Shown here: piece after piece, positions 1-7,264 of the stretch
Layout: each line of letters starts with the position of its first letter
Position numbering within the stretch: position 1 is the first letter of the stretch
Origin: an uncultured Bacilli bacterium
GTDB lineage: Bacteria > Bacillota_I > Bacilli_A > RF39 > UBA660
Assembly: GCA_947630415.1 (NCBI GenBank)
Contig: CANRHM010000010.1
Span: 1 to 19,516, forward strand
Direction of reading: 5' to 3'
Length of the DNA: 19,516 nt
Notes under the pieces: model-generated
What the model was told of the DNA's origin: nothing
Databases searched by the model: none
What the model saw: only the letters and a program-made list of their open reading frames with translations
Position numbers and translations under genes: made by a program

Positions 1-1
1 A

Positions 2-34
2 GAAGAAATCAATAGCATCAAGGAAACAATGTAA
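2..34 (+). CDS. 3' end of an unidentified upstream gene (partial)
   Basis: A short open frame runs in from the left edge, reads EEINSIKETM and stops at TAA (32-34), directly before a rho-independent terminator. Ten residues are too few to identify the product. The call rests on the position of the stop codon against the terminator, the same arrangement as at other gene ends in this window. Confidence 0.4.
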   Translation, partial: EEINSIKETM

Positions 35-68
35 AAGGGGGACTCCATCCTAGAGTCTCTTTTATTTT
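35..68 (+). terminator. Rho-independent terminator of the upstream gene
   Basis: GACTC (41-45) pairs with GAGTC (53-57). The stem extends outward through G-U, G-C and A-U pairs (35-40 with 58-63), and a T-rich tract follows. It insulates uvsE from the gene to the left. Confidence 0.7.
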
Positions 69-110
69 ATAAAAAGTAAAAAATAGGCCATACTATGGAA
101 GGTGATTATA

Positions 111-1064
111 ATGATTGTTCATCTAGGTTATGTGTCTCTTCCATTAACGCTTAACATTACGTCTTCTAAAACGATTACCTATACCAGATTTAAGGAATTA
201 GGTCCTTCGTTAGGACTTCAGAAAGTAGATGAAAAGATTAAAGAAAATCTAGAAGCTTTGTCTCAAATATTAAAATATAATATTCGAAATCATATTCATT
301 TTTATCGTATGACGTCCGCTTTAATCCCTCTTGCTACATTAGAAGAGGTTCCGTTCGATTATATCGATCCGTATTTAAAAAAATATAAAGAGATAGGTAC
401 TTATATTAAGCAAAATCGTTTACGAGTTGACATGCATCCAGATGAATACTGTATTTTAAATAGTATGAATAAAAAAGTAGTGGACGGTGCTTTTTCCATT
501 CTTAAATATCATGCTGCTCTTTGTAAAGCGATGGATTTACCCAACCCAAAACTAGTGCTTCATGTAGGAAGTAGTCAAGGTGGAAAAAAGGGAAGTATTA
601 CTAGATTTAAAAACAATTTTAGGAGTCTTCCTTTAGAAATTCAAAAAATGATTGTACTTGAAAACGATGATAAAGTGTATGGAGTAGAAGATACCCTTAC
701 CCTTGCAGAAAGCTTAAATGTGCCGATGGTACTTGATTATCATCACTTTTTGTGCCATAATAATAACGAATTAATAAGTGCCTATTATTCTAGAATTTTT
801 AATACTTGGAAAGATACTTCGCTTCCACCCAAGGTTCATTTTTCTTCCCCTAAAAACAAGACTAAAAAAGAATTTCGAAGTCATCATGATTATATCGATA
901 GCACTTCTTTTATAGCCTTTTTAGAAGAAGTGAAAAATTATACAGAGGAGTTAGACATCATGATTGAAGCGAAGATGAAGGATATTGCTTTATTTCAGTT
1001 AATTCGGGAATTAAAATATAAAACGAATTATGTCTTTTTAGATGATACCACCTTTAGGGTGTGA
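111..1064 (+). CDS. uvsE: UV DNA damage endonuclease UvsE
   Basis: A 317-aa protein of the UVDE family (Bacillus UvsE is about 320 aa). The family nicks DNA 5' of UV photoproducts and some other lesions, starting an excision pathway independent of UvrABC. It is a TIM barrel with a metal cluster. The expected ligand motifs are visible: MHPDEY (His109), VLHVG (His151), VLENDDK (Glu184), LDYHHF (Asp209, His211/212), KVHFSSPK (His242), and MIEAKMKD (Glu286). The frame is open from a GTG at 102, but that GTG lies in the ribosome binding site. GGAAGG (97-102) with 8 nt spacing favours ATG 111. The stop overlaps the ribosome binding site of dnaG, so the two are probably co-transcribed. No convincing promoter was seen upstream. 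Confidence 0.93.
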   Translation: MIVHLGYVSLPLTLNITSSKTITYTRFKELGPSLGLQKVDEKIKENLEALSQILKYNIRNHIHFYRMTSALIPLATLEEVPFDYIDPYLKKYKEIGTYIKQNRLRVDMHPDEYCILNSMNKKVVDGAFSILKYHAALCKAMDLPNPKLVLHVGSSQGGKKGSITRFKNNFRSLPLEIQKMIVLENDDKVYGVEDTLTLAESLNVPMVLDYHHFLCHNNNELISAYYSRIFNTWKDTSLPPKVHFSSPKNKTKKEFRSHHDYIDSTSFIAFLEEVKNYTEELDIMIEAKMKDIALFQLIRELKYKTNYVFLDDTTFRV

Positions 1065-1075
1065 AAGGAGGATAT

Positions 1076-2809
1076 ATGAACGAACACGATTTATATAGTG
1101 AAATCCGTAGTAAAGTCGATATCGTGGATGTCGTTAGTAGTTATCTTCCTTTGACTCAAAAAGGTAAGAATTTTTTTGGTGTTTGTCCGTTTCATGACGA
1201 TACGAACCCTTCGATGAGTGTCTCAAGAGACTTACAAATTTATCGTTGTTTTTCTTGTGGTGCTTCAGGCAACGTTTTCAATTTTGTGATGAACTACGAA
1301 CATATTTCTTTTAAAGAGGCCTTGTCGTTGCTTGCAAAACGTGCAGGAGTCGAATTAAAAGGATTTAAAATAAAAGAAAGTGTAAGTAAAAATGCTCCTC
1401 TTTATACGATTTATGAATTAGCCCATAAGTTTTATCAAAACAATTTAAACACTTCGTATGGAAAAGAAGCCAAAGCTTATTTAAAAGGACGAGGCATCAA
1501 TGAAGATGTTATTAAAGAGTTTGAAATTGGCCTATCCCTTAAAGAATCTACCCTTTTAAAAGATTTAATGCTTAAAAAAGGATACGATTTAAAGACCTTA
1601 CATAATTTAGGATTAGTGAGTGACGACCATGATACCTACATCAACCGGATTATGTTTCCATTGCACGACTTGGAAGGCAAAGTCGTAGGCTTCTCTGGTC
1701 GTATTTACGATAATTCGAATCTTAACAAGTATTTAAATACGAAAGAGACACCTCTTTTTAAAAAAGGACAACTTTTGTACCATTACCACATTGCAAGGGA
1801 AGAGGTGCGTATTAAGAAACAAGTTATTGTGATGGAAGGCTTTATGGATGTTATCAGGGCTAGTACTATCGGTGTTAAAAATACGGTGGCCTTGATGGGA
1901 ACGGCCATGACCAAAGAACAAGCAAATCTCATTAAACGGCTATCCAACGATATTATCTTGTGTTTTGATGGAGATGATGCTGGACGTCATGCAACATTGG
2001 TCAATGGAGATCATTTTGTAAGTTTGGGAATTACCCCTAAAGTGATTTCTTTAAATAACGATTATGACCCCGACACCTATATTTTAGAAAAAGGAGGGGA
2101 ACATTTCCAATCGCTTATTGAAAACGCCATTAGTTATAACGATTATAAAATAAAAGTACTAAAAGAAGGCGTCAACTTAAATAGCGAAGAAGAAGTGGCT
2201 TCTTATATTCATCAAGTTATTTTAGAGGCTTCCAAATGGAACGATGAAATAAAACAAGAAATCGTCTTGAAAAAACTTGCAAAAGAATTCGATATGGAGT
2301 ATAATACCCTCGAAAAAAGATTACTCGAGTTAACAAGCGAAAAGAACAAGGAAAGTAAGCCTAGCGTTAAAGAAAGTAGCCTTCCACCACCTAAAAGAAA
2401 GAATAAATACGACCAAGCGATTTTAGCTCTTTTATATTACATGCTAAAAAGCGATAAAGTGGTCACTAAGTGTGAGAAAGAAGGACTATTTTTTCCACTC
2501 GAAACCGAACGGGTTCTTTTTTCGGAAATATCGTATTATTATAAAAAATATGGTATAATGAATGTTGCGGATTTTTATACTTACTTGAAGGATAAAGAAG
2601 AATTAAAAAGTTTATTATCACAAGTACTAGCACAAGAATTAAATGATGAAGTAGATAAGAATGAGATCGATTTACTATTCCAAGTGGTTCGTGAATATAA
2701 TGTAAAAGAGGAAGTTAACCGTTTACAAAAGAAGATTAAAGAAGAAATGGATCCACTGGAAAAAGCAAAGATCGCCGAACGTATTAGGAAACTTAGAATA
2801 GGGAGTTGA
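1076..2809 (+). CDS. dnaG: DNA primase DnaG
   Basis: A 577-aa bacterial primase, which synthesises RNA primers at the replication fork with the replicative helicase. The N-terminal CHC2 zinc finger is intact (Cys37, His40, Cys58, Cys61 in CPFH...CFSC), followed by the catalytic core. The TOPRIM domain has Glu254 (VMEGFMD) and Asp298/Asp300/Asp301 (FDGDDAGR), the metal-binding acids. The C-terminal ~150 residues are the variable helicase-interacting region. The frame extends back to a GTG at 1061, but that codon precedes a perfect AAAGGAGG ribosome binding site (1064-1071). ATG 1076 gives the family N-terminus (IRSKVDIVDVV). The dnaG-rpoD order is the classic macromolecular-synthesis operon. 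An internal promoter-like element near the 3' end may serve rpoD. Confidence 0.97.
   Translation: MNEHDLYSEIRSKVDIVDVVSSYLPLTQKGKNFFGVCPFHDDTNPSMSVSRDLQIYRCFSCGASGNVFNFVMNYEHISFKEALSLLAKRAGVELKGFKIKESVSKNAPLYTIYELAHKFYQNNLNTSYGKEAKAYLKGRGINEDVIKEFEIGLSLKESTLLKDLMLKKGYDLKTLHNLGLVSDDHDTYINRIMFPLHDLEGKVVGFSGRIYDNSNLNKYLNTKETPLFKKGQLLYHYHIAREEVRIKKQVIVMEGFMDVIRASTIGVKNTVALMGTAMTKEQANLIKRLSNDIILCFDGDDAGRHATLVNGDHFVSLGITPKVISLNNDYDPDTYILEKGGEHFQSLIENAISYNDYKIKVLKEGVNLNSEEEVASYIHQVILEASKWNDEIKQEIVLKKLAKEFDMEYNTLEKRLLELTSEKNKESKPSVKESSLPPPKRKNKYDQAILALLYYMLKSDKVVTKCEKEGLFFPLETERVLFSEISYYYKKYGIMNVADFYTYLKDKEELKSLLSQVLAQELNDEVDKNEIDLLFQVVREYNVKEEVNRLQKKIKEEMDPLEKAKIAERIRKLRIGS
2551..2559 (+). promoter_or_regulatory. 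Candidate internal promoter for rpoD (extended -10) inside dnaG
   Basis: TGGTATAAT (-10 hexamer 2554-2559) is a perfect consensus -10 with an upstream TGG extension, about 255 bp before rpoD. The hexamer at the expected -35 position (2531-2536) is poor, so activity would rest on the extended -10. In Bacillus subtilis, sigA is also served by promoters inside dnaG. The site is also ordinary coding sequence (KYGIMN), so chance is possible. Confidence 0.4.
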
Positions 2810-2814
2810 TAAGG

Positions 2815-3909
2815 ATGCCAAGCGAAATCAAAACCATGGAAGAAAGAAAAGAAAAACTAGTTAAATTAGGAAAAGAAAAAGGACGTATTACTTACGAACA
2901 GTTAGCGGAAGAATTAAAAGGACTCGATGTTGATAGTGATAGCCTCGATGATTTATATAATACCTTTGTTGAAAATGGTATTGAAATTGTTTCTGAAGAT
3001 GGAAGCGAAGGAGAAGAAGACCCTGAAGGTGGCGTAGCTTTCGATAATATCGAAGATTTAACATTATCCAAGGATATTAAGATTAACGATCCGGTACGGA
3101 TGTACTTAAAAGAGATTGGACGTATTAACTTACTTACTTCCGATGAAGAGTTTGAATATGCACGTCGTGCGGAGCAAGGAGACGAATATGCCAAACGGAT
3201 GCTAGCAGAGTCTAACTTACGTCTTGTGGTATCGATTGCGAAACGTTATGTAGGACGTGGTATGTTATTCCTAGATTTAATTCAAGAAGGAAATATTGGA
3301 CTTATGAAAGCGGTTGATAAGTTTGATCCAACGAAAGGATACAAATTTTCAACTTATGCAACTTGGTGGATAAGACAAGCTATCACCCGTGCGATTGCCG
3401 ATCAAGCAAGAACGATTCGTGTACCTGTTCACATGGTAGAAACAATCAACAAACTTGCTCGTGTTCAAAGACAACTTACCCAAGAGTTAAATAGAGAACC
3501 GACCGATGAAGAAATTGCTAAAAAGTTAGGTATCAGCATTGAAAAAGTACGTGAAGTCTATAAAATTAGTCAAGATCCTGTTTCTTTGGAACCTCCAATT
3601 GGTGAAGAAGACGATTCTCATTTAGGAGACTTTGTACCGGATGAAAGGACCATGTCACCGGAAGAATATGCCACAGTTGAATTATTAAAAGAAGAATTAA
3701 GTGGTGTTTTACTTACGTTAACAGATCGTGAAGAAAAAGTATTACGTCTTCGTTTTGGACTGGATGATGGACAATGTAGAACCCTTGAAGAAGTGGGTCA
3801 AATCTTTGGTGTTACCCGTGAACGTATTCGTCAGATTGAAGCGAAGGCCTTACGTAAATTGAGACATCCTTCACGTTCTCGTAAATTAAAGGATTTCTTG
3901 ACCGACTAA
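2815..3909 (+). CDS. rpoD: Primary sigma factor RpoD (SigA)
   Basis: A 364-aa housekeeping sigma-70 factor that directs RNA polymerase to -35/-10 promoters. The N-terminal acidic region 1.1 spans about residues 1-85. Region 1.2 starts at DPVRMYLKEIGR (92). Regions 2.1-2.4 include LRLVVSIAKRY and the -10-reading segment YATWWIRQAITRAIADQ (about 171-187). Region 3 follows. Region 4.2 has the helix-turn-helix and VTRERIRQIEAKALRKLR. ATG 2815 is preferred over an in-frame TTG at 2806 because GGGAG (2801-2805) gives normal spacing to it. The protein is close to B. subtilis SigA in size. The stop shares one base with the trmK start (TAATG), indicating translational coupling. The window's own promoters, such as TTGACA-17-TATAAT at 10548, fit this sigma class. 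Confidence 0.97.
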   Translation: MPSEIKTMEERKEKLVKLGKEKGRITYEQLAEELKGLDVDSDSLDDLYNTFVENGIEIVSEDGSEGEEDPEGGVAFDNIEDLTLSKDIKINDPVRMYLKEIGRINLLTSDEEFEYARRAEQGDEYAKRMLAESNLRLVVSIAKRYVGRGMLFLDLIQEGNIGLMKAVDKFDPTKGYKFSTYATWWIRQAITRAIADQARTIRVPVHMVETINKLARVQRQLTQELNREPTDEEIAKKLGISIEKVREVYKISQDPVSLEPPIGEEDDSHLGDFVPDERTMSPEEYATVELLKEELSGVLLTLTDREEKVLRLRFGLDDGQCRTLEEVGQIFGVTRERIRQIEAKALRKLRHPSRSRKLKDFLTD

Positions 3910-4574
3910 TGAAACTAAATAATCGACTAGCCCAAGTGGCTTCTTTTATTGAAGATGATTCCAGTGTGATCGATGTGGGATGCGATCATGCTTTTTTAGA
4001 TATCTATTTAGCCCAAAATAAAAAGATGAAAAAAATTATTGCGAGCGATAATAAAGAAGGACCTTTAGAAAAAGCTAAAGAAAATGTTCGAAAAGCGCAT
4101 TTAGAGAAAGAAATTACGTTGCTTTTATCTTCTGGGATTGAAAAGTTGGATCCTACCATTGATACGTTAGTCATTTCTGGTATGGGAGGACTTAACATGG
4201 TAGGAATTTGCAAATACGAGTCCCAAAAGATGAAACAGTTTTCCACGCTTGTTTTATCGCCTAATAATGAAGTTGAATTTGTACGACGTGAATTTGTTAA
4301 AATGGGATTTCATATTGATCAAGAAGCACTCGTTTTAGATAAAGATATTATTTATCCCGTACTTCGTTTTAAAAGAGGAAGAAAGTTTTACCGAAAGAAG
4401 GAATACTTACTAGGACCTCTTTTAATGAAAGAGGAGAGTCCTTTATTTAAAAAATGGAATGCAAAAGAACTCAAACAAAAAGAACTTCTTTTGAACATAC
4501 TACCTAAGTCCTATATGAAACGAAGAAGAGAAATTAAAAAAGAGATTAAAATAAGAAAAGAAATAGGGGAGTAA
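3909..4574 (+). CDS. trmK: tRNA (adenine(22)-N1)-methyltransferase TrmK
   Basis: A 221-aa class I SAM-dependent methyltransferase of the TrmK/YqfN family, which makes m1A22 in the D-arm region of certain tRNAs. The SAM-binding motif I is DVGCDHAFLDIYL (about 22-34). The family signature SGMGG (90-94) follows. The basic C-terminus (KRRREIKKEIKIRKE) fits tRNA binding. The start codon overlaps the rpoD stop. In Bacillus subtilis trmK also follows sigA, which supports the name. The downstream partner yqfO is not present here. A strong terminator overlaps the stop codon. Confidence 0.92.
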   Translation: MKLNNRLAQVASFIEDDSSVIDVGCDHAFLDIYLAQNKKMKKIIASDNKEGPLEKAKENVRKAHLEKEITLLLSSGIEKLDPTIDTLVISGMGGLNMVGICKYESQKMKQFSTLVLSPNNEVEFVRREFVKMGFHIDQEALVLDKDIIYPVLRFKRGRKFYRKKEYLLGPLLMKEESPLFKKWNAKELKQKELLLNILPKSYMKRRREIKKEIKIRKEIGE

Positions 4575-4590
4575 TCCTATTTCTTTTTTT
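4560..4590. terminator. Bidirectional terminator between trmK and the convergent gene
   Basis: GAAATAGG (4560-4567) pairs with CCTATTTC (4576-4583), plus a G-U pair, around a 6-nt loop. Seven Ts follow on the plus strand, and a T-rich tract (TTTTCTTAT) follows on the minus strand. It ends both the rpoD-trmK unit and the minus-strand gene at 4577. Both stop codons lie within it. Confidence 0.85.
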
Positions 4591-5251
4591 GATACGTAAA
4601 ACCTTTTTCTGGAAGGGTGTAAGAGTCAAACTTTTCTTTTATTTGTTGATATTCTTGGACCGAAGTTACGTGATTTAACTTGTTCCATATTCTTTCTAAA
4701 TCGACCATACGCTTAAAGAAGTATTCCCCTTTTTGAATACATCTATCCATGGCTTCATCTAGCGGAAGTATCTCTTCTTCTTTGATCGGAAGATAAGCAT
4801 TATTTTCTAAATAATTTAAAAGGCTAGCAAGACGATTTTTACTTTTAACGACTTCCTTCATGAGATCTAAATTGGTTTCAAACATGGGGTTTAAAAATTT
4901 TATAAAATCTTTGGTTAAAAGGTCGTAGTTATCGTTATCTCCTTTTTCAACAATGTAGAGTATATCTTTTCTAAAACTGGCGGTGATTAAAAGAGCCACA
5001 TCGTTTCGTAAATGTTCCTTTGGTGTTTTGGTAATAGGAACTCTTATTCTAGGCTCTGCTTCATGATCTTCCGTTTTTCCATCCCAAAAAGGTCGATCGA
5101 ATGTATCCACCGTCGTGATAATTTCTAAGTGTTTATCTTGTCCTTTGATAAAATGCATAGCTATATTTTGAGTGGGTTCTTCTTGATGAGGAAAATAGAG
5201 GTGAATATTTCCATATTCTTTAATCGATGGTAGTAAATCTTTTACAATCAT
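4577..5251 (-). CDS. Hypothetical protein, 224 aa, cytoplasmic
   Basis: I do not recognise this family. It has no signal peptide, membrane segment or obvious catalytic motif. It is rich in charged residues. The first half (about 15-125) has alternating hydrophobic stretches such as HLEIITTVDTFD and VALLITASFRKDILYIV, which suggest a beta-containing domain. The second half is mostly helical and acidic, ending in a basic KKK. ATG 5251 has an upstream AGGAAG on the minus strand with 9 nt spacing. It runs towards trmK and shares its terminator. The upstream minus-strand gene has its own terminator, so this gene probably has a separate promoter. A possible TATAAA lies upstream, but no -35 box at good spacing was found. 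Coding potential is good because the frame is long, has a ribosome binding site and fills the gap exactly. Confidence 0.8.
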   Translation of the reverse strand: MIVKDLLPSIKEYGNIHLYFPHQEEPTQNIAMHFIKGQDKHLEIITTVDTFDRPFWDGKTEDHEAEPRIRVPITKTPKEHLRNDVALLITASFRKDILYIVEKGDNDNYDLLTKDFIKFLNPMFETNLDLMKEVVKSKNRLASLLNYLENNAYLPIKEEEILPLDEAMDRCIQKGEYFFKRMVDLERIWNKLNHVTSVQEYQQIKEKFDSYTLPEKGFTYQKKK

Positions 5252-5285
5252 TTTGTATCACTTCCTAGCAATTTATACTAGCATT

Positions 5286-5308
5286 AAAAAAAGTCTTTTT
5301 CAAGACTT
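5286..5308 (-). terminator. Terminator of the YqfQ-like gene
   Basis: On the minus strand AAGTCTT, a GAAA loop and AAGACTT are followed by a T tract. This is a 7-bp stem (plus-strand arms 5291-5297 and 5302-5308) overlapping the stop codon. Confidence 0.85.
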
Positions 5309-5699
5309 ATAGAAAAAATTGGGGTTGGTTATCTATTTCAAGTGGTGTAATGGGGGTTTCTGAAGGAGTGGCTGTTCTAAGGCTTTCTTTAACAACAGAT
5401 GTAGTGGCACTTACCGGATCTTCTTCTTTTAAGGCTCCCATTACTCTAAACATGGTTTTAGCATTGTTCCAAATTGGTTTGATTTGATAGAAAACAGGGA
5501 TGGCTTGATTGATTACTCCTAGTGTTTTTTGGGTAGTTCCAAGCATACTCGAAAAACTAAATTTAGGAATTCGTCCAAAGAGTCTTCCAAAAAGACTTCC
5601 TCTTTGTACACCAGATGCCGCAGCACCTAGTCCACCAATTGCCCCATAAGGATAATAAGCACTTGAAAAATTAGGATAAATAAATCCGTTTTGATACAT
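5307..5699 (-). CDS. YqfQ-like (VrrA family) protein
   Basis: A 130-aa protein. The N-terminus is rich in Tyr, Pro, Gly and Ala (YPNFSSAYYPYGAIGG). Next comes a Gly/Phe/Arg stretch (SLFGRLFGRIP), then a conserved-looking helical segment (TTQKTLGVINQAIPVFYQI, KTMFRVMGALK), and a low-complexity Thr/Pro/Glu tail. This order matches my recollection of Bacillus YqfQ (VrrA), whose biochemical function is unknown. In Bacillus subtilis yqfQ lies close to sigA-yqfN(trmK), so the neighbourhood supports the match, although here the gene is inverted. The frame is open from a GTG at 5708, but that codon lies in the GAGGTG ribosome binding site, so ATG 5699 is chosen. No membrane segment is certain. The assignment rests on pattern and synteny, not on a search. 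Confidence 0.7.
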   Translation of the reverse strand: MYQNGFIYPNFSSAYYPYGAIGGLGAAASGVQRGSLFGRLFGRIPKFSFSSMLGTTQKTLGVINQAIPVFYQIKPIWNNAKTMFRVMGALKEEDPVSATTSVVKESLRTATPSETPITPLEIDNQPQFFL

Positions 5700-5720
5700 G
5701 ATAGACACCTCTTTACTAGT

Positions 5721-5751
5721 AGTATATGCCTAATAAAAAAAGTTGTTTCAA
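5721..5751 (-). promoter_or_regulatory. Candidate promoter of the YqfQ-like gene
   Basis: On the minus strand TTGAAA (plus positions 5746-5751) is followed after 19 nt by TATACT (5721-5726), or after 17 nt by CATATA. It overlaps the region driving pilC in the other direction. Confidence 0.45.
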
Positions 5752-5765
5752 AAAGAAGGGCTTTA

Positions 5766-5774
5766 TGGTATACT
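5766..5774 (+). promoter_or_regulatory. Candidate extended -10 promoter of pilC
   Basis: TGGTATACT (-10 hexamer 5769-5774) is an extended -10 element about 40 bp before the start codon. The -35 region (TTTCAA 5746-5751 at 17 nt, or TTGTTT 5743-5748 at 20 nt) is weak and coincides with the -35 of the divergent gene. Confidence 0.5.
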
Positions 5775-5811
5775 TTATATTATAGAAAGAGAATAGTGAG
5801 GGAGGGATTTT

Positions 5812-7224
5812 ATGAATATTTTCATTCGGACTTATCATCTCGTAAGATCCATCTTTCAACTTCCTAAAAAGATTATTAAACAAATAAAACAGGGTAAACT
5901 AGATCCTCAACAAGACCATATTGATGCCCTTATGAAAGAAACCAAAGAAAATATTCAAACCAATGATGAAGTTCGTGATATTGCTCTTCAAAGTAAACGA
6001 AATAAAGAGATGGGTTTAAAACCAATCACGTGGAACTATGTTGTTAAAAATGAATATGGACAGACGATGAAGAGTATCTTTGATGCTTATACCAAGTCAG
6101 AAGTAGAAGCCTTCTTAATCAATGAAGGATATACGGTTATTAGCATTGAACCTCGTAAAGTGTATGAAATGGATTTATTCCCCGTCAAACTAAAAAGTGG
6201 CGAACTTGCTTTCATGTTAACGCAAATCTCTACCTATTTAAGAGCAGGAATTCCCTTGATTGATTCGGTTCGTATTTTGTCCAAACAGACTTCGGTTCCT
6301 GCCAAAAGAAAGATTTATGAACGGGTTGTTTACGATTTGACAACTGGTGAAAACTTTAGTACCGCTTTAGCAAACCAAGAAAATGTATTTCCTCAGTTGT
6401 TGATCAACATGGTACGTACCGCCGAAATGACGGGAGATTTACCTGGAACTTTGGATGAAATGGCCGATTATTTTACATCGATGGATGAGACTAGAAGACA
6501 AATGATATCGGCTTTAATTTATCCCCTTGTCATTTTGGTCGTAGCGATTGCTGTTACCGCATTTATCTTGATTTTCGTTGTTCCATCTTTCGTTGGACTT
6601 TATGCCGATAGTGGTTCTTCTCTTCCTTGGATTACGGTATTTACGATGAACTTGTCTTCGTTTTTGAGTGACCACTATGTCTTTATTTTATCTTTTATAG
6701 CCATTGTGATTGTACTTTATATGTATTTATATAAAAATATTAAAAGTTTCCGTAAGATGATGCAAACTTTTTACATGAAGTTACCGGTCTTTGGGAACAT
6801 TATTATCTATAACGAAGTAACGATGTTTACCAAAACGTTTGCTTCTTTGTTAAACCATAGTGTGCGTATTACCGATAGTATGGATATTCTTTTGAAGATT
6901 ACGAATAACGAAGTATATAAAGAAATCATTGCTCACACGTTAAATGTCTTATCAAAGGGTGGAAAGATTTCGGATTCCTTTAGAGGACATTGGGCGTTTC
7001 CAATCGTAGCTTATGAAATGTTGGTTACGGGTGAAAATACTGGACAATTGGGAATTATGATGGATAAAGTTTCTGTTCACTTTCAAGGATTACACCGTAA
7101 CTTAGTTAATACCTTAAAGAGTTTGATTGAACCCGTTACCATTGGTGTCTTAGCGGTGGTCGTAGGTTTTATCGTTTTATCGATTGTTATTCCGATGTTC
7201 GATATGTTTAGTACGATTCAATAA
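5812..7224 (+). CDS. pilC: Type IV pilus / type II secretion inner-membrane platform protein PilC (GspF family)
   Basis: A 470-aa polytopic membrane protein. GspF/PilC proteins form the membrane platform that couples the assembly ATPase to pilin polymerisation. A small N-terminal domain (about 72-114, WNYVVKNEYGQTMKSIFDAY...) matches the usual PilC N-terminus. Two T2SSF repeats follow (about 128-250 and 335-455), each with the typical TYLRAGIPL- or FASLLNHSVRI-type start and an EMTGDLPGTL- or ENTGQLG-type signature. Three membrane segments lie near 231-259, 279-306 and 443-463. About 70 extra basic, helical residues precede the usual domain; most family members are about 400 aa. ATG 5812 has a strong GAGGGAGG site. 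pilD lies directly downstream, and no pilB, pilT or pilin gene is visible nearby. Confidence 0.9.
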   Translation: MNIFIRTYHLVRSIFQLPKKIIKQIKQGKLDPQQDHIDALMKETKENIQTNDEVRDIALQSKRNKEMGLKPITWNYVVKNEYGQTMKSIFDAYTKSEVEAFLINEGYTVISIEPRKVYEMDLFPVKLKSGELAFMLTQISTYLRAGIPLIDSVRILSKQTSVPAKRKIYERVVYDLTTGENFSTALANQENVFPQLLINMVRTAEMTGDLPGTLDEMADYFTSMDETRRQMISALIYPLVILVVAIAVTAFILIFVVPSFVGLYADSGSSLPWITVFTMNLSSFLSDHYVFILSFIAIVIVLYMYLYKNIKSFRKMMQTFYMKLPVFGNIIIYNEVTMFTKTFASLLNHSVRITDSMDILLKITNNEVYKEIIAHTLNVLSKGGKISDSFRGHWAFPIVAYEMLVTGENTGQLGIMMDKVSVHFQGLHRNLVNTLKSLIEPVTIGVLAVVVGFIVLSIVIPMFDMFSTIQ

Positions 7225-7246
7225 GAGGACGATCCTCTTTTCTTTT
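7223..7246 (+). terminator. Terminator or attenuator between pilC and pilD
   Basis: AAGAGGA (7223-7229) pairs with TCCTCTT (7233-7239) around a tight loop, followed by TTCTTTT. It overlaps the pilC stop codon. No promoter is evident before pilD, so partial read-through is likely needed for pilD expression. Confidence 0.65.
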
Positions 7247-7264
7247 GTAGATGAGGTGATTAAT

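Noticed and set aside
102..110. GTG at 102 as the uvsE start
   Set aside because: It overlaps the GGAAGG ribosome binding site; ATG 111 has correct spacing.
1733..1921. 62-codon open frame on the minus strand
   Set aside because: Lies wholly inside dnaG, with no ribosome binding site; a shadow frame.
2892..3194. 100-codon Ser-rich open frame on the minus strand
   Set aside because: Antisense shadow of the acidic N-terminus of rpoD; the composition reflects reversed Glu/Asp codons.
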